This document shows, in pieces, positions 8,123-16,945 of a stretch of DNA of 64,000 nt (its first letter is position 1; each line of letters begins with the position of its first letter). Made by a program: the position numbers and the translations under genes. The notes beneath the pieces were generated by a model. It did not search any database. It saw nothing but the letters and a program-made list of their open reading frames with translations, and had not been told where the DNA came from. This DNA is from DATHWB01 sp040880725 (lineage in GTDB: Bacteria > Actinomycetota > Acidimicrobiia > Spongiisociales > ZC4RG35): assembly GCA_040880725.1 (NCBI GenBank), contig JBBDHV010000021.1, forward strand, positions 1 to 64,000, written 5' to 3'.

Positions 8123-8992
8123 TCAACTGCGCGGAGGCTCCGAAGTCTCCCGATCTGTCGGAGATGCGACCTTCTTGCCGTCGTCGGTGCGGGAGGACAA
8201 CCATGCGAAGAGGGCGATCACGACCACCACGAGCGCGGCCAAGCCGGCGTGGCGGCCGAGAAAGCCCGTGACTGTCGCCGAGGTTCGATCGATCCACCGC
8301 ACGAGTCCGGTCGCCCCCAGCGCGATGCCTTCCCCGGAGAGCACCGTCGCCCAGTACCAGACGATGAACGCACCGGCGGCCGTCATGACCACTCCCGAGA
8401 TGGTGTCCAGGTGTCGGGCCAATTTTCGGATCCGAGACATCAGGCTCTTCTTCCCACCCGCAACCACGAATGTCACACCCGTGACGGCGGTGGCCATTCC
8501 GGCGCCATATGCGGCGAACGCCAGCACCGACGTGGTGAGGCTGTCGGCGGAGACGATGCCGCCGACAAGACTGAGGAAGATCGGGAGCGTGCACGACAGC
8601 GACGCGATCGCGTAGGAGACGCCGAACACGAACATGCCTCCGACGGACCCGCTCTTGCGTGCACGGGAGACGCCGGGAACGGTGGGGAGGAGACGCCGAC
8701 CGGCCAATTGGGCCACGCCGACGATGATCAGTCCGACTCCCACCGCGAGTGCGAGCCAGGGAATCGCGTCTACGACTGCCCGGAGGCCAAGAGAGATCAA
8801 GGCTCCCGAAACGGTGAACACGACCAGGAACCCGGAGGCCACCGACAGCGCAACGATCCCGGTGCGCTCTGTCGTGCGCTTGGTGCCCTCGCCGAGGAAG
8901 AATCCGAGGTAGGCGGGCAGCATGGCGAAGCCGCACGGATTCACCGTGGCCACCATGCCCGCCGCAAACGCTGTCGAGAGAAGTGCCGTCAT
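8123..8992 (-). CDS. CcdA/DsbD-like thiol-disulfide transmembrane protein
   Basis: The 289-residue product has the CcdA signature NPCGFAMLPAYLGFFLG near residue 17 and the second redox cysteine in ASLSCTLPIFLS. About six to eight transmembrane helices follow. CcdA passes electrons from cytoplasmic thioredoxin across the membrane to extracytoplasmic thioredoxin-fold partners. The ATG at 8992 puts the first helix at the N-terminus; the frame is open to 9106 but that part looks non-coding and overlaps nnrE. A TlpA-type partner lies at 14758. In some actinobacterial mercury loci a CcdA-like protein is annotated, which fits the MerR gene nearby. Confidence 0.88.
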   Translation of the reverse strand: MTALLSTAFAAGMVATVNPCGFAMLPAYLGFFLGEGTKRTTERTGIVALSVASGFLVVFTVSGALISLGLRAVVDAIPWLALAVGVGLIIVGVAQLAGRRLLPTVPGVSRARKSGSVGGMFVFGVSYAIASLSCTLPIFLSLVGGIVSADSLTTSVLAFAAYGAGMATAVTGVTFVVAGGKKSLMSRIRKLARHLDTISGVVMTAAGAFIVWYWATVLSGEGIALGATGLVRWIDRTSATVTGFLGRHAGLAALVVVVIALFAWLSSRTDDGKKVASPTDRETSEPPRS

Positions 8993-9056
8993 CGATTTCT
9001 CAAACGTCGGGGAACCGGTCGAAGCGTCGCTGATGGTCGTACATCCGACGATCGGC

Positions 9057-9785
9057 TCATCGGGGTGGGACGAGTTGGGCAGCACCGAGGTCGACGACAT
9101 CGGCATCGGAGAACAGGTCGCCGGTGTCGATGTCGAAGTGGCTCAGCCACAGGACCGGGGGAATGGCGATGTCAGCGAGGAGAAGTTGGCCCACCGCGTC
9201 GTTCTCGATCAGTCCCGACTTCGGGAGGGCCAGAGTGAGGGTGACGTCCGCCTCGACGTGCGCTCCCCAAGCATCCCCCGTCGTTGCGTCGAGGCCGGAG
9301 GGAACGTCGAGTGAGACCACCGGTACGTCCGCCGCCTGGATCCAGGAGATGAGCTCGGACGCCCGGCCCGTCGGAGCGTCGGTCAGGCCGTACCCGATGA
9401 GTCCGTCGATGATTGCATCGCCGACCTCCGCCGGCAGTTCCCTGGTGGGACGGATGCCGATCGCTTCCAGAGCCGCCGCCTGATGGGCGGCCGCGCCGGC
9501 CAGGCGTCCTGGTCCGCGATCGAGCACGACCTCGACGTCGAAACCGAGCCCGGCCAGCCGACGAGCCGCGACCATCGCTCCGCCACCGTTGCCTCCACCG
9601 CCGGCGGCAACGGTGATCCGTCGCGGTGCCGGCATGGACTGGACCGTACGCGCCAATGCACGGCCGGCCAGTTCCATCATCTGGAGGAGGTCGATCCCGT
9701 ACGGTCCGGTCGCCAGTCGATCGACCTCCGCCATCTGCTCCGCAGTAACGGTGGGTACCGGTCCAGTGATGTGAGGGTGGCTCAT
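9057..9785 (-). CDS. nnrE: NAD(P)H-hydrate epimerase (YjeF N-terminal domain), stand-alone
   Basis: The 242-residue product shows the YjeF_N features: an N-terminal helix (VTAEQMAEVDRLA, LLQMMELAGRALA), the nucleotide loop AGGGGNGGGAMVAARRL, and SLDVPSGLDATTGDA followed by the cation-binding and product region. It would interconvert R and S forms of NAD(P)HX during metabolite repair. In many bacteria this domain is fused to the ADP/ATP-dependent dehydratase; here it is alone and no dehydratase gene is in the window. It is divergent from the DUF547 gene. Confidence 0.88.
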   Translation of the reverse strand: MSHPHITGPVPTVTAEQMAEVDRLATGPYGIDLLQMMELAGRALARTVQSMPAPRRITVAAGGGGNGGGAMVAARRLAGLGFDVEVVLDRGPGRLAGAAAHQAAALEAIGIRPTRELPAEVGDAIIDGLIGYGLTDAPTGRASELISWIQAADVPVVSLDVPSGLDATTGDAWGAHVEADVTLTLALPKSGLIENDAVGQLLLADIAIPPVLWLSHFDIDTGDLFSDADVVDLGAAQLVPPR

Positions 9786-9854
9786 CGGGAGCTCGCACTG
9801 TCAAGCAGCCGACAGAGTCGGGGTTGGGATGCGGCATGCGATGTTGTCTCGAAC

Positions 9855-10643
9855 ATGTCGAAATCTTCCACCTCGCCCAACGTCCTGCGTGCCGGTCTGT
9901 CCATCGTTCTTGCCCTCGTGAAGGTGCGAGCCCCCGATGCCTTCGGGTTCGATTCGGTGAGCCATGACCGATACGCATCGGTGTTGGACTTCCTGCACGG
10001 TGACGTGGTTCGGCGGCTTCCGGATGCGGTCCCGGAGCTCGATCGGTATCTTGCCCAAATGGAAACAGTGGAGCCCGAACACCTCGGCAGGGACGAGGCT
10101 CTGGCGTTCTGGATCAACCTGTACAACGCAGCCGGGCTGCGCCTCGGGGCGACCGCCGCCGGTGAGGGCGCTGCGACCGTGTTCGGCATCCCCGGTGCCT
10201 TCACGACGCCCGTGATCACCATCGCCGGGGAAGCACTTTCCCTCGACCAGATCGAACACGGGAAGATCCGCCGGTTCAAGGACCCTCGTATCCATGCCGG
10301 GCTCGTGTGTGGAGCGATGTCGTGTCCCACACTGCGGCGGGAGCCGTACACCGGCGACGTGGACGGGCAACTCGACGACCAGATGCGCCAGTTCCTGGCC
10401 GACGGCGCCATTCGCGTGGTCCCGTCCGCCGGCGAGGTAATGCTTTCGCCCATCTTCTCGTGGTTCGGGAGGGACTTCGTTTCTCCCCATCGGATGCCGA
10501 CGTTTCTCCCTGCTCGACGCCGCACGGTGCTCGGGGCGCTCACTCCATGGCTCGATGACGAAACGGCCCTGTGGATCGAAGAGGTGGAGCCGTCCATTCG
10601 ATACACCAGTTACGACTGGGGACTGGGCTGTGCCATCGGCTGA
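9855..10643 (+). CDS. DUF547 family protein
   Basis: The 262-residue product contains the DUF547 core: FWINLYNAAGLRLGA, then IEHGKIRRFKDPRIHAGLVCGAMSCPTLRREPY and FLADGAIRV. A conserved Cys pair sits in VCGAMSC. The ATG at 9855 is chosen because the upstream part of the frame is the antisense shadow of nnrE. DUF547 proteins are of unknown biochemical function; the Cys/His-bearing core hints at a hydrolase or redox fold, but nothing here proves it. The 3' end overlaps the convergent membrane-protein gene by 34 bp. Confidence 0.85.
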   Translation: MSKSSTSPNVLRAGLSIVLALVKVRAPDAFGFDSVSHDRYASVLDFLHGDVVRRLPDAVPELDRYLAQMETVEPEHLGRDEALAFWINLYNAAGLRLGATAAGEGAATVFGIPGAFTTPVITIAGEALSLDQIEHGKIRRFKDPRIHAGLVCGAMSCPTLRREPYTGDVDGQLDDQMRQFLADGAIRVVPSAGEVMLSPIFSWFGRDFVSPHRMPTFLPARRRTVLGALTPWLDDETALWIEEVEPSIRYTSYDWGLGCAIG

Positions 10644-11263
10644 TCGGCGGCGTGTTCGGTGGCTCGCGCCCTGACTCCGAGTCCCAGAGTGGTGAGTGCG
10701 ATCACCGCGGCGGCCATGTCGTACGGGAGGATGTAGCGCCACATGGCCTCGCCATCGACGAGCCACCCTCCTGAGGGCGTGTAGCCGACCGCCACCAGAT
10801 ACGTGGCCACCGACCACACGCATACGGAGACCATCATCGCTCCTGCGAGCCAACCGATCGGTCGCCCTCGGAGGAGGGTCGCACCGATCGCGGTGGCCCC
10901 CACGACCCAGGCGATGTCGAGCGCGGACAGCAACTGGAGGAACTGGAGCGACGGGTCCAGGCGGAGTGCCGCCGACGACGCGAGCGTCACCAAGCCCACT
11001 GCCCCTGTCACCAGCACGACGACCGACGCCGCAGACGCCAGCAGGGCACGGACAGCACCCAGGCTCGGGAACCACGGTTCTCGCAGCAGAGGCACGAGCG
11101 ACATCGTGAGGGCGAGGCCGCCCGTCACGATGACGCTGAGGTGGAACAGGATCCACGGTGTGGAACCGTGGGGGGTGGGTACGGCGAGGAGAAGGGGTGT
11201 CAACAGCAGGAATGCGAGCAGCCAGCGAAGCGTGTGGCTGATCGCATGTTCCAGGCCGCTCAC
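10610..11263 (-). CDS. Hypothetical integral membrane protein, about six helices
   Basis: The 217-residue product is strongly hydrophobic with about six predicted membrane segments and no recognisable motif. The GTG start at 11263 overlaps the TGA of the upstream flavoprotein gene (GTGA), so the pair is translationally coupled and may be co-functional, for example in membrane electron transfer. There are no obvious heme-binding His pairs or Cys motifs. Function unknown. Confidence 0.75.
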   Translation of the reverse strand: MSGLEHAISHTLRWLLAFLLLTPLLLAVPTPHGSTPWILFHLSVIVTGGLALTMSLVPLLREPWFPSLGAVRALLASAASVVVLVTGAVGLVTLASSAALRLDPSLQFLQLLSALDIAWVVGATAIGATLLRGRPIGWLAGAMMVSVCVWSVATYLVAVGYTPSGGWLVDGEAMWRYILPYDMAAAVIALTTLGLGVRARATEHAADQPMAQPSPQS

Positions 11264-12681
11264 AGGAACTCGTGGCCGAATTCGTCCCGATACGCCTCCA
11301 GCAGTCGCAGCCACACCTCGCTCAGGGTCGGGAAAGAGGGGACCGCATGCCACAGGGTGACGATGGGGACCTCGCCGATGATCGCCACAGTGGCCGAGTG
11401 CAGGAGCTCTCCGGACATCGGACCCACGAATGTCGCCCCGACGAGCAGGCCGCTGGCGGCGTCAACAACGAGCTGACAGGTGCCGTGATATCCCTTGCCG
11501 AGAGTGGCGGCACCCGCGGTGTGTCCAATGTCGTAGGACACGGTTCGCACCTCGATTCCCGCTTCCCTGGCGGAAGACTCGGTGAGCCCGACCGCCGCGA
11601 TCTGGGGATTGGTGAAGATGACCCGGGGAGTTGCCTTGCGGTCGCCCCATGCAGAAGTGGCGACACCGGCGATGTGTGCGCCGGCAACCCTCGCTTGGTA
11701 CTTGCCGGTGTGGGTAAGGAGCGACCGGGCGTTGACATCGCCGACCGCATACAGCCAGCCGCCTTCGACATCGGTGGCGACGAGGTGATCATCCACGTCG
11801 ATGTACTCGCCGTCCTCGAGGCCGATCGTGCTCAAGCCGATGTCGGCGGTGTTGGGTTTGCGTCCGGTGGCGACGAGGAGTTCGTCGGCTTCCACGGTGA
11901 CGGTGCTGTCGTCCGACAAGGTGATCTCGAGGGTGACGGGGCCGTCGGCGCCGTCCCGCCGAACGCTTTGAGTGGAAGCCTCCGTCAGGACACGAATTCC
12001 CATTCTCTCGAACGCCTTCTGGAGTTCGGCACCGACGAAGGGTTCCTCGACGGCGACGATCCGATCGCTCAGTTCGATGATCGTGACTTCCTCGGCGCCG
12101 AGCGTCTTCCACGCCTGGGCCATCTCGACCCCGACGACTCCGCCTCCGATGATCGCCAGACGACGCGGAACCTCCTTGGCGCTGGTCACGTCCCGGCTGT
12201 CCCACGGGTCGACGCTGTCGAGTCCCGAGATCGGAGGCATCGACGCCGAAGTGCCTGTTGCGACGATGACGCCTTTGGTGGCTTCGAGTCGGTCGATCGA
12301 GCCGTCCTCGTGTTCGACCTCGACCGCTCGCTCTCCTGCGATGCGTCCGTGACCCCTCACGAGGGTCACTCCCGCGCCCTCCAACCAGTCCACCTGTCCG
12401 CTGTCGTCCCAGTTCCCGGCGAGGGCGTTGCGACGGGCGAGGGCCTCTTCGACGTCGATCTCTCCCCCGACGAACCCAGGCGCACGGCTGGCGGAATCCT
12501 GGATGTCGCCGGGTCGCAGGAGACCCTTGGAGGGCATGCACGCCCAGTAGGAGCATTCGCCCCCGACGAGTTCCTTCTCGACGATGGCGGTGGAGAGTCC
12601 ATGCCGGACGGCGATGTCTGCGGCGTTCTCGCCAGCCGGCCCGGCGCCGAGAACGATCACGTCGAACTGTTGATTGGTCAT
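11260..12681 (-). CDS. FAD/NAD(P)-dependent pyridine-nucleotide disulfide oxidoreductase
   Basis: The 473-residue product has the FAD-binding GAGPAGENAA motif near residue 12 and the redox disulfide in GGECSYWACMPSK (CX4C). It also has the NAD(P) motif IGGGVVGVEMAQAW, LLVATGRKPNT, AVGDVNARSLLTHTGKYQA, and the C-terminal dimerisation domain. It belongs to the dihydrolipoamide dehydrogenase/mercuric reductase superfamily. The SYWAC active site marks a subgroup distinct from LpdA, mycothione reductase and MerA. It lacks the C-terminal vicinal CC of MerA, so direct Hg(II) reduction is not supported. Substrate unknown. Confidence 0.88.
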   Translation of the reverse strand: MTNQQFDVIVLGAGPAGENAADIAVRHGLSTAIVEKELVGGECSYWACMPSKGLLRPGDIQDSASRAPGFVGGEIDVEEALARRNALAGNWDDSGQVDWLEGAGVTLVRGHGRIAGERAVEVEHEDGSIDRLEATKGVIVATGTSASMPPISGLDSVDPWDSRDVTSAKEVPRRLAIIGGGVVGVEMAQAWKTLGAEEVTIIELSDRIVAVEEPFVGAELQKAFERMGIRVLTEASTQSVRRDGADGPVTLEITLSDDSTVTVEADELLVATGRKPNTADIGLSTIGLEDGEYIDVDDHLVATDVEGGWLYAVGDVNARSLLTHTGKYQARVAGAHIAGVATSAWGDRKATPRVIFTNPQIAAVGLTESSAREAGIEVRTVSYDIGHTAGAATLGKGYHGTCQLVVDAASGLLVGATFVGPMSGELLHSATVAIIGEVPIVTLWHAVPSFPTLSEVWLRLLEAYRDEFGHEFL

Positions 12682-12885
12682 AGGTCACTCCTGGCTGGCT
12701 TGTACCCCTCCCAACCGACGATAAGACCGTCTGCTGGCCGAATCGTCAGGCACCCGACACTTTGCTCGTGCGATGGACCGGTTGCTCATCCACCGGCGTG
12801 TCCTGCGACGAATGGTCGGCACTCCGACAGACGTGAACACTGCTCGATGCGTTCGCGAGTTGTCGCATGTGACAAAGGAGTTCTC

Positions 12886-13194
12886 ATGTTCCGATGGAGG
12901 AAGTCGACCATGGTCAGCAAAGCAACACTCGAAGACGTCGTTCTCGCAGAGTCCGGGGACATCGTCGCGCTGGAAGGCAACGCCTATTTCCCGCCCGACT
13001 CCGTCCACTGGGAGCACCTCGTGGAGAGCGACCACACCACCGTTTGCCCATGGAAGGGCGTGGCGAGCTATTTCGACGCCGTGATCGACGGTGAAACTCA
13101 TCGAAACGTGGGTTGGACGTATCGGACCCCGAGCGCGAAGGCTCAGTCGATCACGGGACACGTGGCCTTCTGGGGGAAGGTCAGCCTCACATGA
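12886..13194 (+). CDS. DUF427 family protein
   Basis: The 102-residue product contains the DUF427 signature: ALEGNAYFPPDSVHWEHL, then DHTTVCPWKGVASYFD and NVGWTYRTPS, ending in ITGHVAFW. The start is fixed by AAAGGAG ending 6 nt before ATG 12886. The family forms a small beta-rich domain of unknown function. It is divergent from the disulfide oxidoreductase gene with a 204-bp gap in which I see no other gene. Confidence 0.92.
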   Translation: MFRWRKSTMVSKATLEDVVLAESGDIVALEGNAYFPPDSVHWEHLVESDHTTVCPWKGVASYFDAVIDGETHRNVGWTYRTPSAKAQSITGHVAFWGKVSLT

Positions 13195-13202
13195 TCTGAG
13201 AT

Positions 13203-13220
13203 CCGTCACCGGAGTGACGG
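13203..13220. terminator. Bidirectional hairpin between convergent genes
   Basis: A perfect 7-bp stem CCGTCAC / GTGACGG with loop CGGA lies between the ends of the DUF427 gene and the small membrane protein gene. It has no T-run. Confidence 0.45.
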
Positions 13221-13225
13221 GCGGG

Positions 13226-13411
13226 TCAGTGGAGGGTACGAACAGCCATGAACGCAAGGACGACGAGCGTGGCACCGGCGACCAGCAGCCTCCTGTCGGG
13301 ATGCCGACGGGTGAGTGCAAGCCCGAACAACCCGGCGCCAATGACGCCGATCAACTGCGCAAGCACGCCGGCGTCGGTGGCGGGGAGAAGGAGATCGATG
13401 ATGGAGATCAT
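13226..13411 (-). CDS. Small two-helix membrane protein
   Basis: The 61-residue product has two hydrophobic segments (AGVLAQLIGVIGAGLFGLAL and LLVAGATLVVLAFMAV) separated by a basic turn (TRRHPDRR). The start is taken at the ATG nearest the first segment; the frame is open to 13486. No family is recognised. It is convergent with DUF427 and divergent from the DUF3179 lipoprotein gene. Confidence 0.5.
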   Translation of the reverse strand: MISIIDLLLPATDAGVLAQLIGVIGAGLFGLALTRRHPDRRLLVAGATLVVLAFMAVRTLH

Positions 13412-13525
13412 GTCGCAATCAACACTGCCCCGACAGCCAACCCGGAGCGCTCGGTCCAATCCGACCGACGGTCGGATTGCCGACATTCACTACGAGCCTC
13501 GCGGCCCCAGGGCGTTGAGGCGGTC

Positions 13526-14761
13526 ATGAGAGCACGAACCGCGATCGCAGGCTTGGCGTTGATCGTCTCCGCGTGTGGAGAGGGCGGGGTCGAAGACGAC
13601 GCCGGCTCCACCGTCTCGGAGGAGCCGCCATCGACGACCACCACGGTGGTCGAGGAGCCGACCACAACCCAAGCACCCGTCGACATTTCCGAAGACGGTT
13701 TTCCCGAGGGTCCTTCGGCGCTCGATGACATGGGATCCGATGCGTTCCCGCCGCCGCTCGTCGACACCTCCGCGATCATCTCCGGGGGCCCGCCGCCAGA
13801 CGGCATCCCTCCCATAGACGAGCCCCAGTTCATCGACGTCGCCGACGCCGATGCGTGGATCAGTGACGAGGAGCCGGTCGTCGTGATCGACGTCAACGGC
13901 GACGTCCGCGCCTACCCCGTCCAGGTGATGATCTGGCACGAGATCGTCAACGACGTCGTCGGCGGAATTCCGGTTGCCGTCACGTACTGTCCCCTTTGCA
14001 ACAGCGCGATCTCCTATGAGCGGACGATCGACGGACAGGAGACCACCTTTGGCACCTCGGGCCGCCTGTTCGCATCGGCGCTGGTCATGTACGACCGTGC
14101 CACCGAGAGCCTGTGGACCCACTTTGACGGGCGAGCCGTCGTCGGGGTCTTGACCGGGCACCGCCTCCAGCCGGTGGCGTCGCCACTGCTCTCGTGGGCA
14201 GACTTCAAGAACTCGCACCCCGACGGACTGGTCCTCGACCGTTCGGAGACCGGGTTCGGTCGCCCGTACGGCAACAACCCCTATCAAGGCTACGACAACC
14301 CGAGTTCCTTCCCATTCCTGTTCAACGGGGAGGTCGACGAACGCTCGGCGGCTATGCAGCGGGTCGTGGGAGTGCGGGAAGGCGATGAGGCCCGGGCGTG
14401 GTCGCTCGAGGTGATCTCGGGCGAGGGCGCCGCAGCCACCAACACCGAGCTCGGCGATACGCCGCTGGTGATCCTGTGGTCCGAAGGTCAGTCGAGTGCT
14501 CTCGACGCACCGCAGATCGCCTCGGGACGCGACGTCGGGTCGGTCGGGGTGTTCTCTCCGGTGGTCGATGGTCGGGCGCTCACGTTCTCGGTCGAAGATG
14601 CCACTTTCGTGGACGATGAGACCGGCACGACCTGGGACATCACAGGCCGGGCGGTGTCCGGGGAACTCGCCGACGCCCAGCTCGAACGGGTCCCGCATCT
14701 CGACACGTTCTGGTTTGCGTGGTCGACCTACGCTCCCGGAACCGACCTGATCGAGCAATGA
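13526..14761 (+). CDS. DUF3179 domain lipoprotein
   Basis: The 411-residue product starts with a lipoprotein signal (MRARTAIAGLALIVSACGE, Cys about residue 17), then a Ser/Thr-rich linker, then a DUF3179 domain. The domain shows AYPVQVMIWHEIVND, the Cys-bearing VTYCPLCNSAISYER, and FGTSGRLFASALVMYDR, FDGRAVVG. Cys, His and Met residues in this domain suggest a metal or thiol site, but its function is not established. Its stop overlaps the start of tlpA (ATGA), and the tlpA stop overlaps the crp-like start, so the three form one tight operon. The protein is probably anchored outside the membrane next to TlpA. Confidence 0.88.
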   Translation: MRARTAIAGLALIVSACGEGGVEDDAGSTVSEEPPSTTTTVVEEPTTTQAPVDISEDGFPEGPSALDDMGSDAFPPPLVDTSAIISGGPPPDGIPPIDEPQFIDVADADAWISDEEPVVVIDVNGDVRAYPVQVMIWHEIVNDVVGGIPVAVTYCPLCNSAISYERTIDGQETTFGTSGRLFASALVMYDRATESLWTHFDGRAVVGVLTGHRLQPVASPLLSWADFKNSHPDGLVLDRSETGFGRPYGNNPYQGYDNPSSFPFLFNGEVDERSAAMQRVVGVREGDEARAWSLEVISGEGAAATNTELGDTPLVILWSEGQSSALDAPQIASGRDVGSVGVFSPVVDGRALTFSVEDATFVDDETGTTWDITGRAVSGELADAQLERVPHLDTFWFAWSTYAPGTDLIEQ

Positions 14762-15273
14762 AGGACAGGCGTGTGCTCGTCGGGGTCGCCGCGGTGGCGG
14801 TGCTGGTCTTCGCGTTCGCCGCGTTCGGGCCGGTCTCTGACTCGGAGGGTGACTCGGCGACCTCGGCGATCGATGTCCCGTTCGAGTACGTCGACGGGAC
14901 GGAGGCGAATCTGTCCGATTTCGCCGGCACGCCAGTGGTCGTGAACTTCTGGGCGTCGTGGTGTCCGGCCTGCGTGGCGGAGATGCCCGACTTCGAACAG
15001 GTGCACGCCTCGTTCGGCGACGAGGTGGTGTTCCTGGGGCTCAACATGCAAGAGACCGATCCCGCAGCCGCCGAACGCCTGGTGGATGCCACTGGAGTCA
15101 GCTATGAGCTGGGAGTCGACCCCGACGGTTCGATCTTCAACCGGTTCGGTGGGATCGCCATGCCTACCTCGGTGTTCATCAACGCCGACGGTGAGGTGGT
15201 CAGGACACACTCCGGAGTGATCTTCGCAGACGACCTCGAAGATCTCATCCGCTCCGAGCTTTTGACCCCGTGA
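14758..15273 (+). CDS. TlpA-like membrane-anchored thioredoxin
   Basis: The 171-residue product has one N-terminal membrane anchor (VGVAAVAVLVFAFAAF) and a TlpA/ResA-type thioredoxin domain: NLSDFAGTPVVVNFWASWCPACVAEMPDF with active site WCPAC, and the cis-Pro region GIAMPTSVFIN. It would reduce disulfides outside the cytoplasmic membrane, probably with electrons from CcdA at 8123. The start ATG overlaps the DUF3179 stop. The upstream DUF3179 lipoprotein, with its CPLC motif, is a plausible client. Confidence 0.92.
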   Translation: MKDRRVLVGVAAVAVLVFAFAAFGPVSDSEGDSATSAIDVPFEYVDGTEANLSDFAGTPVVVNFWASWCPACVAEMPDFEQVHASFGDEVVFLGLNMQETDPAAAERLVDATGVSYELGVDPDGSIFNRFGGIAMPTSVFINADGEVVRTHSGVIFADDLEDLIRSELLTP

Positions 15274-16028
15274 CACACCACTCGACTCTGGATGTCACCG
15301 CGAGCGCGCTACGTTGGGCCACCTTCATGGGTGACCTGCCTGAACTTGCTGCCGACCAGCATCTCGCCTGGCTGGCGCGCAGCTTCGGGCGACCCGACTA
15401 TCTCCCGCTCACTGCCTCCGACCTCGAGGTGCTCGCAGGGTCGGCCGAACTCGTCAAACGTTTCCGCGGTTCGCATCTCTTCCGTCAGGGGGAACCGGCA
15501 GTCGCTGCCTACCTCGTGCGCGAGGGCCAGGTGGACATCTACAGGACGCACTCCGGATCCAACACCGTCGTGGCCCGGGTCGGTCCCGGGTCGGTCATCG
15601 GCGACATCGCCATGTTCGGCGAAGGGGTGTACAAGTCCTCGGTGCGTGCCGTTGACCACGTCAAGGCCTTCCGGTTCGACCGGGATCGTCTGCTTCCGGA
15701 ACTCGCCAGGCATCCTGCGATCTGTCTGCGGTGGCTGGTGTCGGGTCTGAAACAGCTCGAGGGGACTCAGCGACGGATCATCAGCCTCATGCACAAGACG
15801 GTTCTCGCCCAGGTGGCCGATCTGCTCGCCGAGGAGGCGTTGACGCAGAAACGCGTCGCCCTGTCGCAATCATCGATCGCCACCCTGCTCGGGGTGAGTC
15901 GGCAGTCGGTGAACGAGGCGTTGGGAGAGCTTCGGGACAAAGAGATCGTCCAGACCGGGTATCGCATGATCGAGGTCGTCGACATGGATCGACTGCAAGC
16001 CGTCGCAACCGGGCTCTCGGAGGACTAA
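15270..16028 (+). CDS. Crp/Fnr-family transcriptional regulator
   Basis: The 252-residue product has an N-terminal cyclic-nucleotide-binding-type beta roll (LFRQGEPAVAAYLVREGQVDIYR, GSVIGDIAMFGEG). A dimer helix and a C-terminal winged helix with VALSQSSIATLLGVSRQSVNEALGELRDKEIV follow. It lacks the Fnr-type cysteine cluster. The cAMP-binding signature RxS is not obvious, so the ligand is unknown. The GTG start overlaps the tlpA stop, suggesting control of the thiol-redox operon itself. Confidence 0.9.
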   Translation: MTHHSTLDVTASALRWATFMGDLPELAADQHLAWLARSFGRPDYLPLTASDLEVLAGSAELVKRFRGSHLFRQGEPAVAAYLVREGQVDIYRTHSGSNTVVARVGPGSVIGDIAMFGEGVYKSSVRAVDHVKAFRFDRDRLLPELARHPAICLRWLVSGLKQLEGTQRRIISLMHKTVLAQVADLLAEEALTQKRVALSQSSIATLLGVSRQSVNEALGELRDKEIVQTGYRMIEVVDMDRLQAVATGLSED

Positions 16029-16035
16029 TCACACT

Positions 16036-16052
16036 CGGCGGTTCAGCCGCCG
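16036..16052. terminator. Hairpin at the convergent gene junction
   Basis: Stem CGGCGG / CCGCCG with loop TTCAG lies at the end of the crp-like gene and overlaps the last codons of the convergent lipoprotein gene. It has no T-run. Confidence 0.35.
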
Positions 16053-16819
16053 AAGACCTGGACTTCAACCGCGCCGGTGTTGCCTCCGGTCGACGACTCG
16101 ACGTCGAACGTCATCACCTGGGCGGTGAACGAAGTCTGCACCGGTTCCGGACCGGCCGGGAAAGGCCCGAAGGTCTCGCCGTCGGCGGTGATGGTGAACG
16201 ACTCGGTGATCGAGGAGCCGTCACCCATCGATCGGGTGCGAAACGCCACTGCCTGGACATCGACCGGGCTCCCGAGATCAATCGTGATGGAGGCGTCGTC
16301 GCCATCCCCCCGGCTCGACCATTCGGTGCCCAAGTCGCCGTCGACAGCGTGCTCGGCGGCGAAGTCGTCGGAGAACTCCGAGGACACCGCAGTCACCTCG
16401 GCGCCTACCGCCAGATTGTCTCCGAACGCCCCGAGGGCTTCGTCGGCGGGTGGAGTCGTGAACGTGAAGACGTCGCTGCGGTAGAGGTTTCCATCCGCTC
16501 CGACCCCCTGCAGTCGGTACTGGTATGTGGTGTCAGGCTCCAGTCCGGTCATCAGCGCGGCGTGGTCGCTGTGGCCCCCCACACCCATGTCCTGATCGGT
16601 GGCGATCGACCCGGCCGGCGCGTCGATGCCGTAGGCGACTGCACACACTGCGTCGATGTTGGTCGTCACGTTCAGGGTTGCCACCGCTCCCGACGGGTCG
16701 AAGGAGATCTGTGGGTCGGCGACCGCGATCTCTGAGAACGGTCGTACCTCTTGGGAGTCCGACGCTCCGCAGGCGGCAAGGACGATCGCGGTGACGAGCA
16801 CGATGGGGATGCGTTTCAT
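16043..16819 (-). CDS. Lipoprotein with Fn3-like and F5/8-type (discoidin) domains
   Basis: The 258-residue product has a lipoprotein signal peptide (IVLVTAIVLAAC). A fibronectin-III-like segment follows (MTGLEPDTTYQYRLQGVGADG), then a discoidin-like domain: SSEFSDDFAAEHAVDGDLGTEWSSRGDG, then SITIDLGSPVDVQAVAFRTR. Such surface proteins bind carbohydrates or other ligands. The ATG at 16819 starts right at the signal peptide. It stands alone and shares its upstream region with the divergent metallo-hydrolase. Confidence 0.8.
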   Translation of the reverse strand: MKRIPIVLVTAIVLAACGASDSQEVRPFSEIAVADPQISFDPSGAVATLNVTTNIDAVCAVAYGIDAPAGSIATDQDMGVGGHSDHAALMTGLEPDTTYQYRLQGVGADGNLYRSDVFTFTTPPADEALGAFGDNLAVGAEVTAVSSEFSDDFAAEHAVDGDLGTEWSSRGDGDDASITIDLGSPVDVQAVAFRTRSMGDGSSITESFTITADGETFGPFPAGPEPVQTSFTAQVMTFDVESSTGGNTGAVEVQVFGG

Positions 16820-16945
16820 CGCGATCAAGGTAGGGATCCACCGCTCGTATCGGGAAGCAGTGTCGGAATTCCGACGGGTTTCGCCCGCGCGGAGGGTCCC
16901 GTGTGTTTGTGCGACACTCCCGGGGTCGTTGATCAGGGAGTGCCC

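Noticed and set aside
8123..9106. The longer CcdA start at 9106
   Set aside because: It would overlap nnrE by 50 bp and add a non-hydrophobic stretch ahead of the first helix; ATG 8992 fits the family.
11260..12681. Mercuric reductase (MerA)
   Set aside because: The redox motif is SYWAC-type and there is no N-terminal metal domain or C-terminal vicinal cysteine pair.
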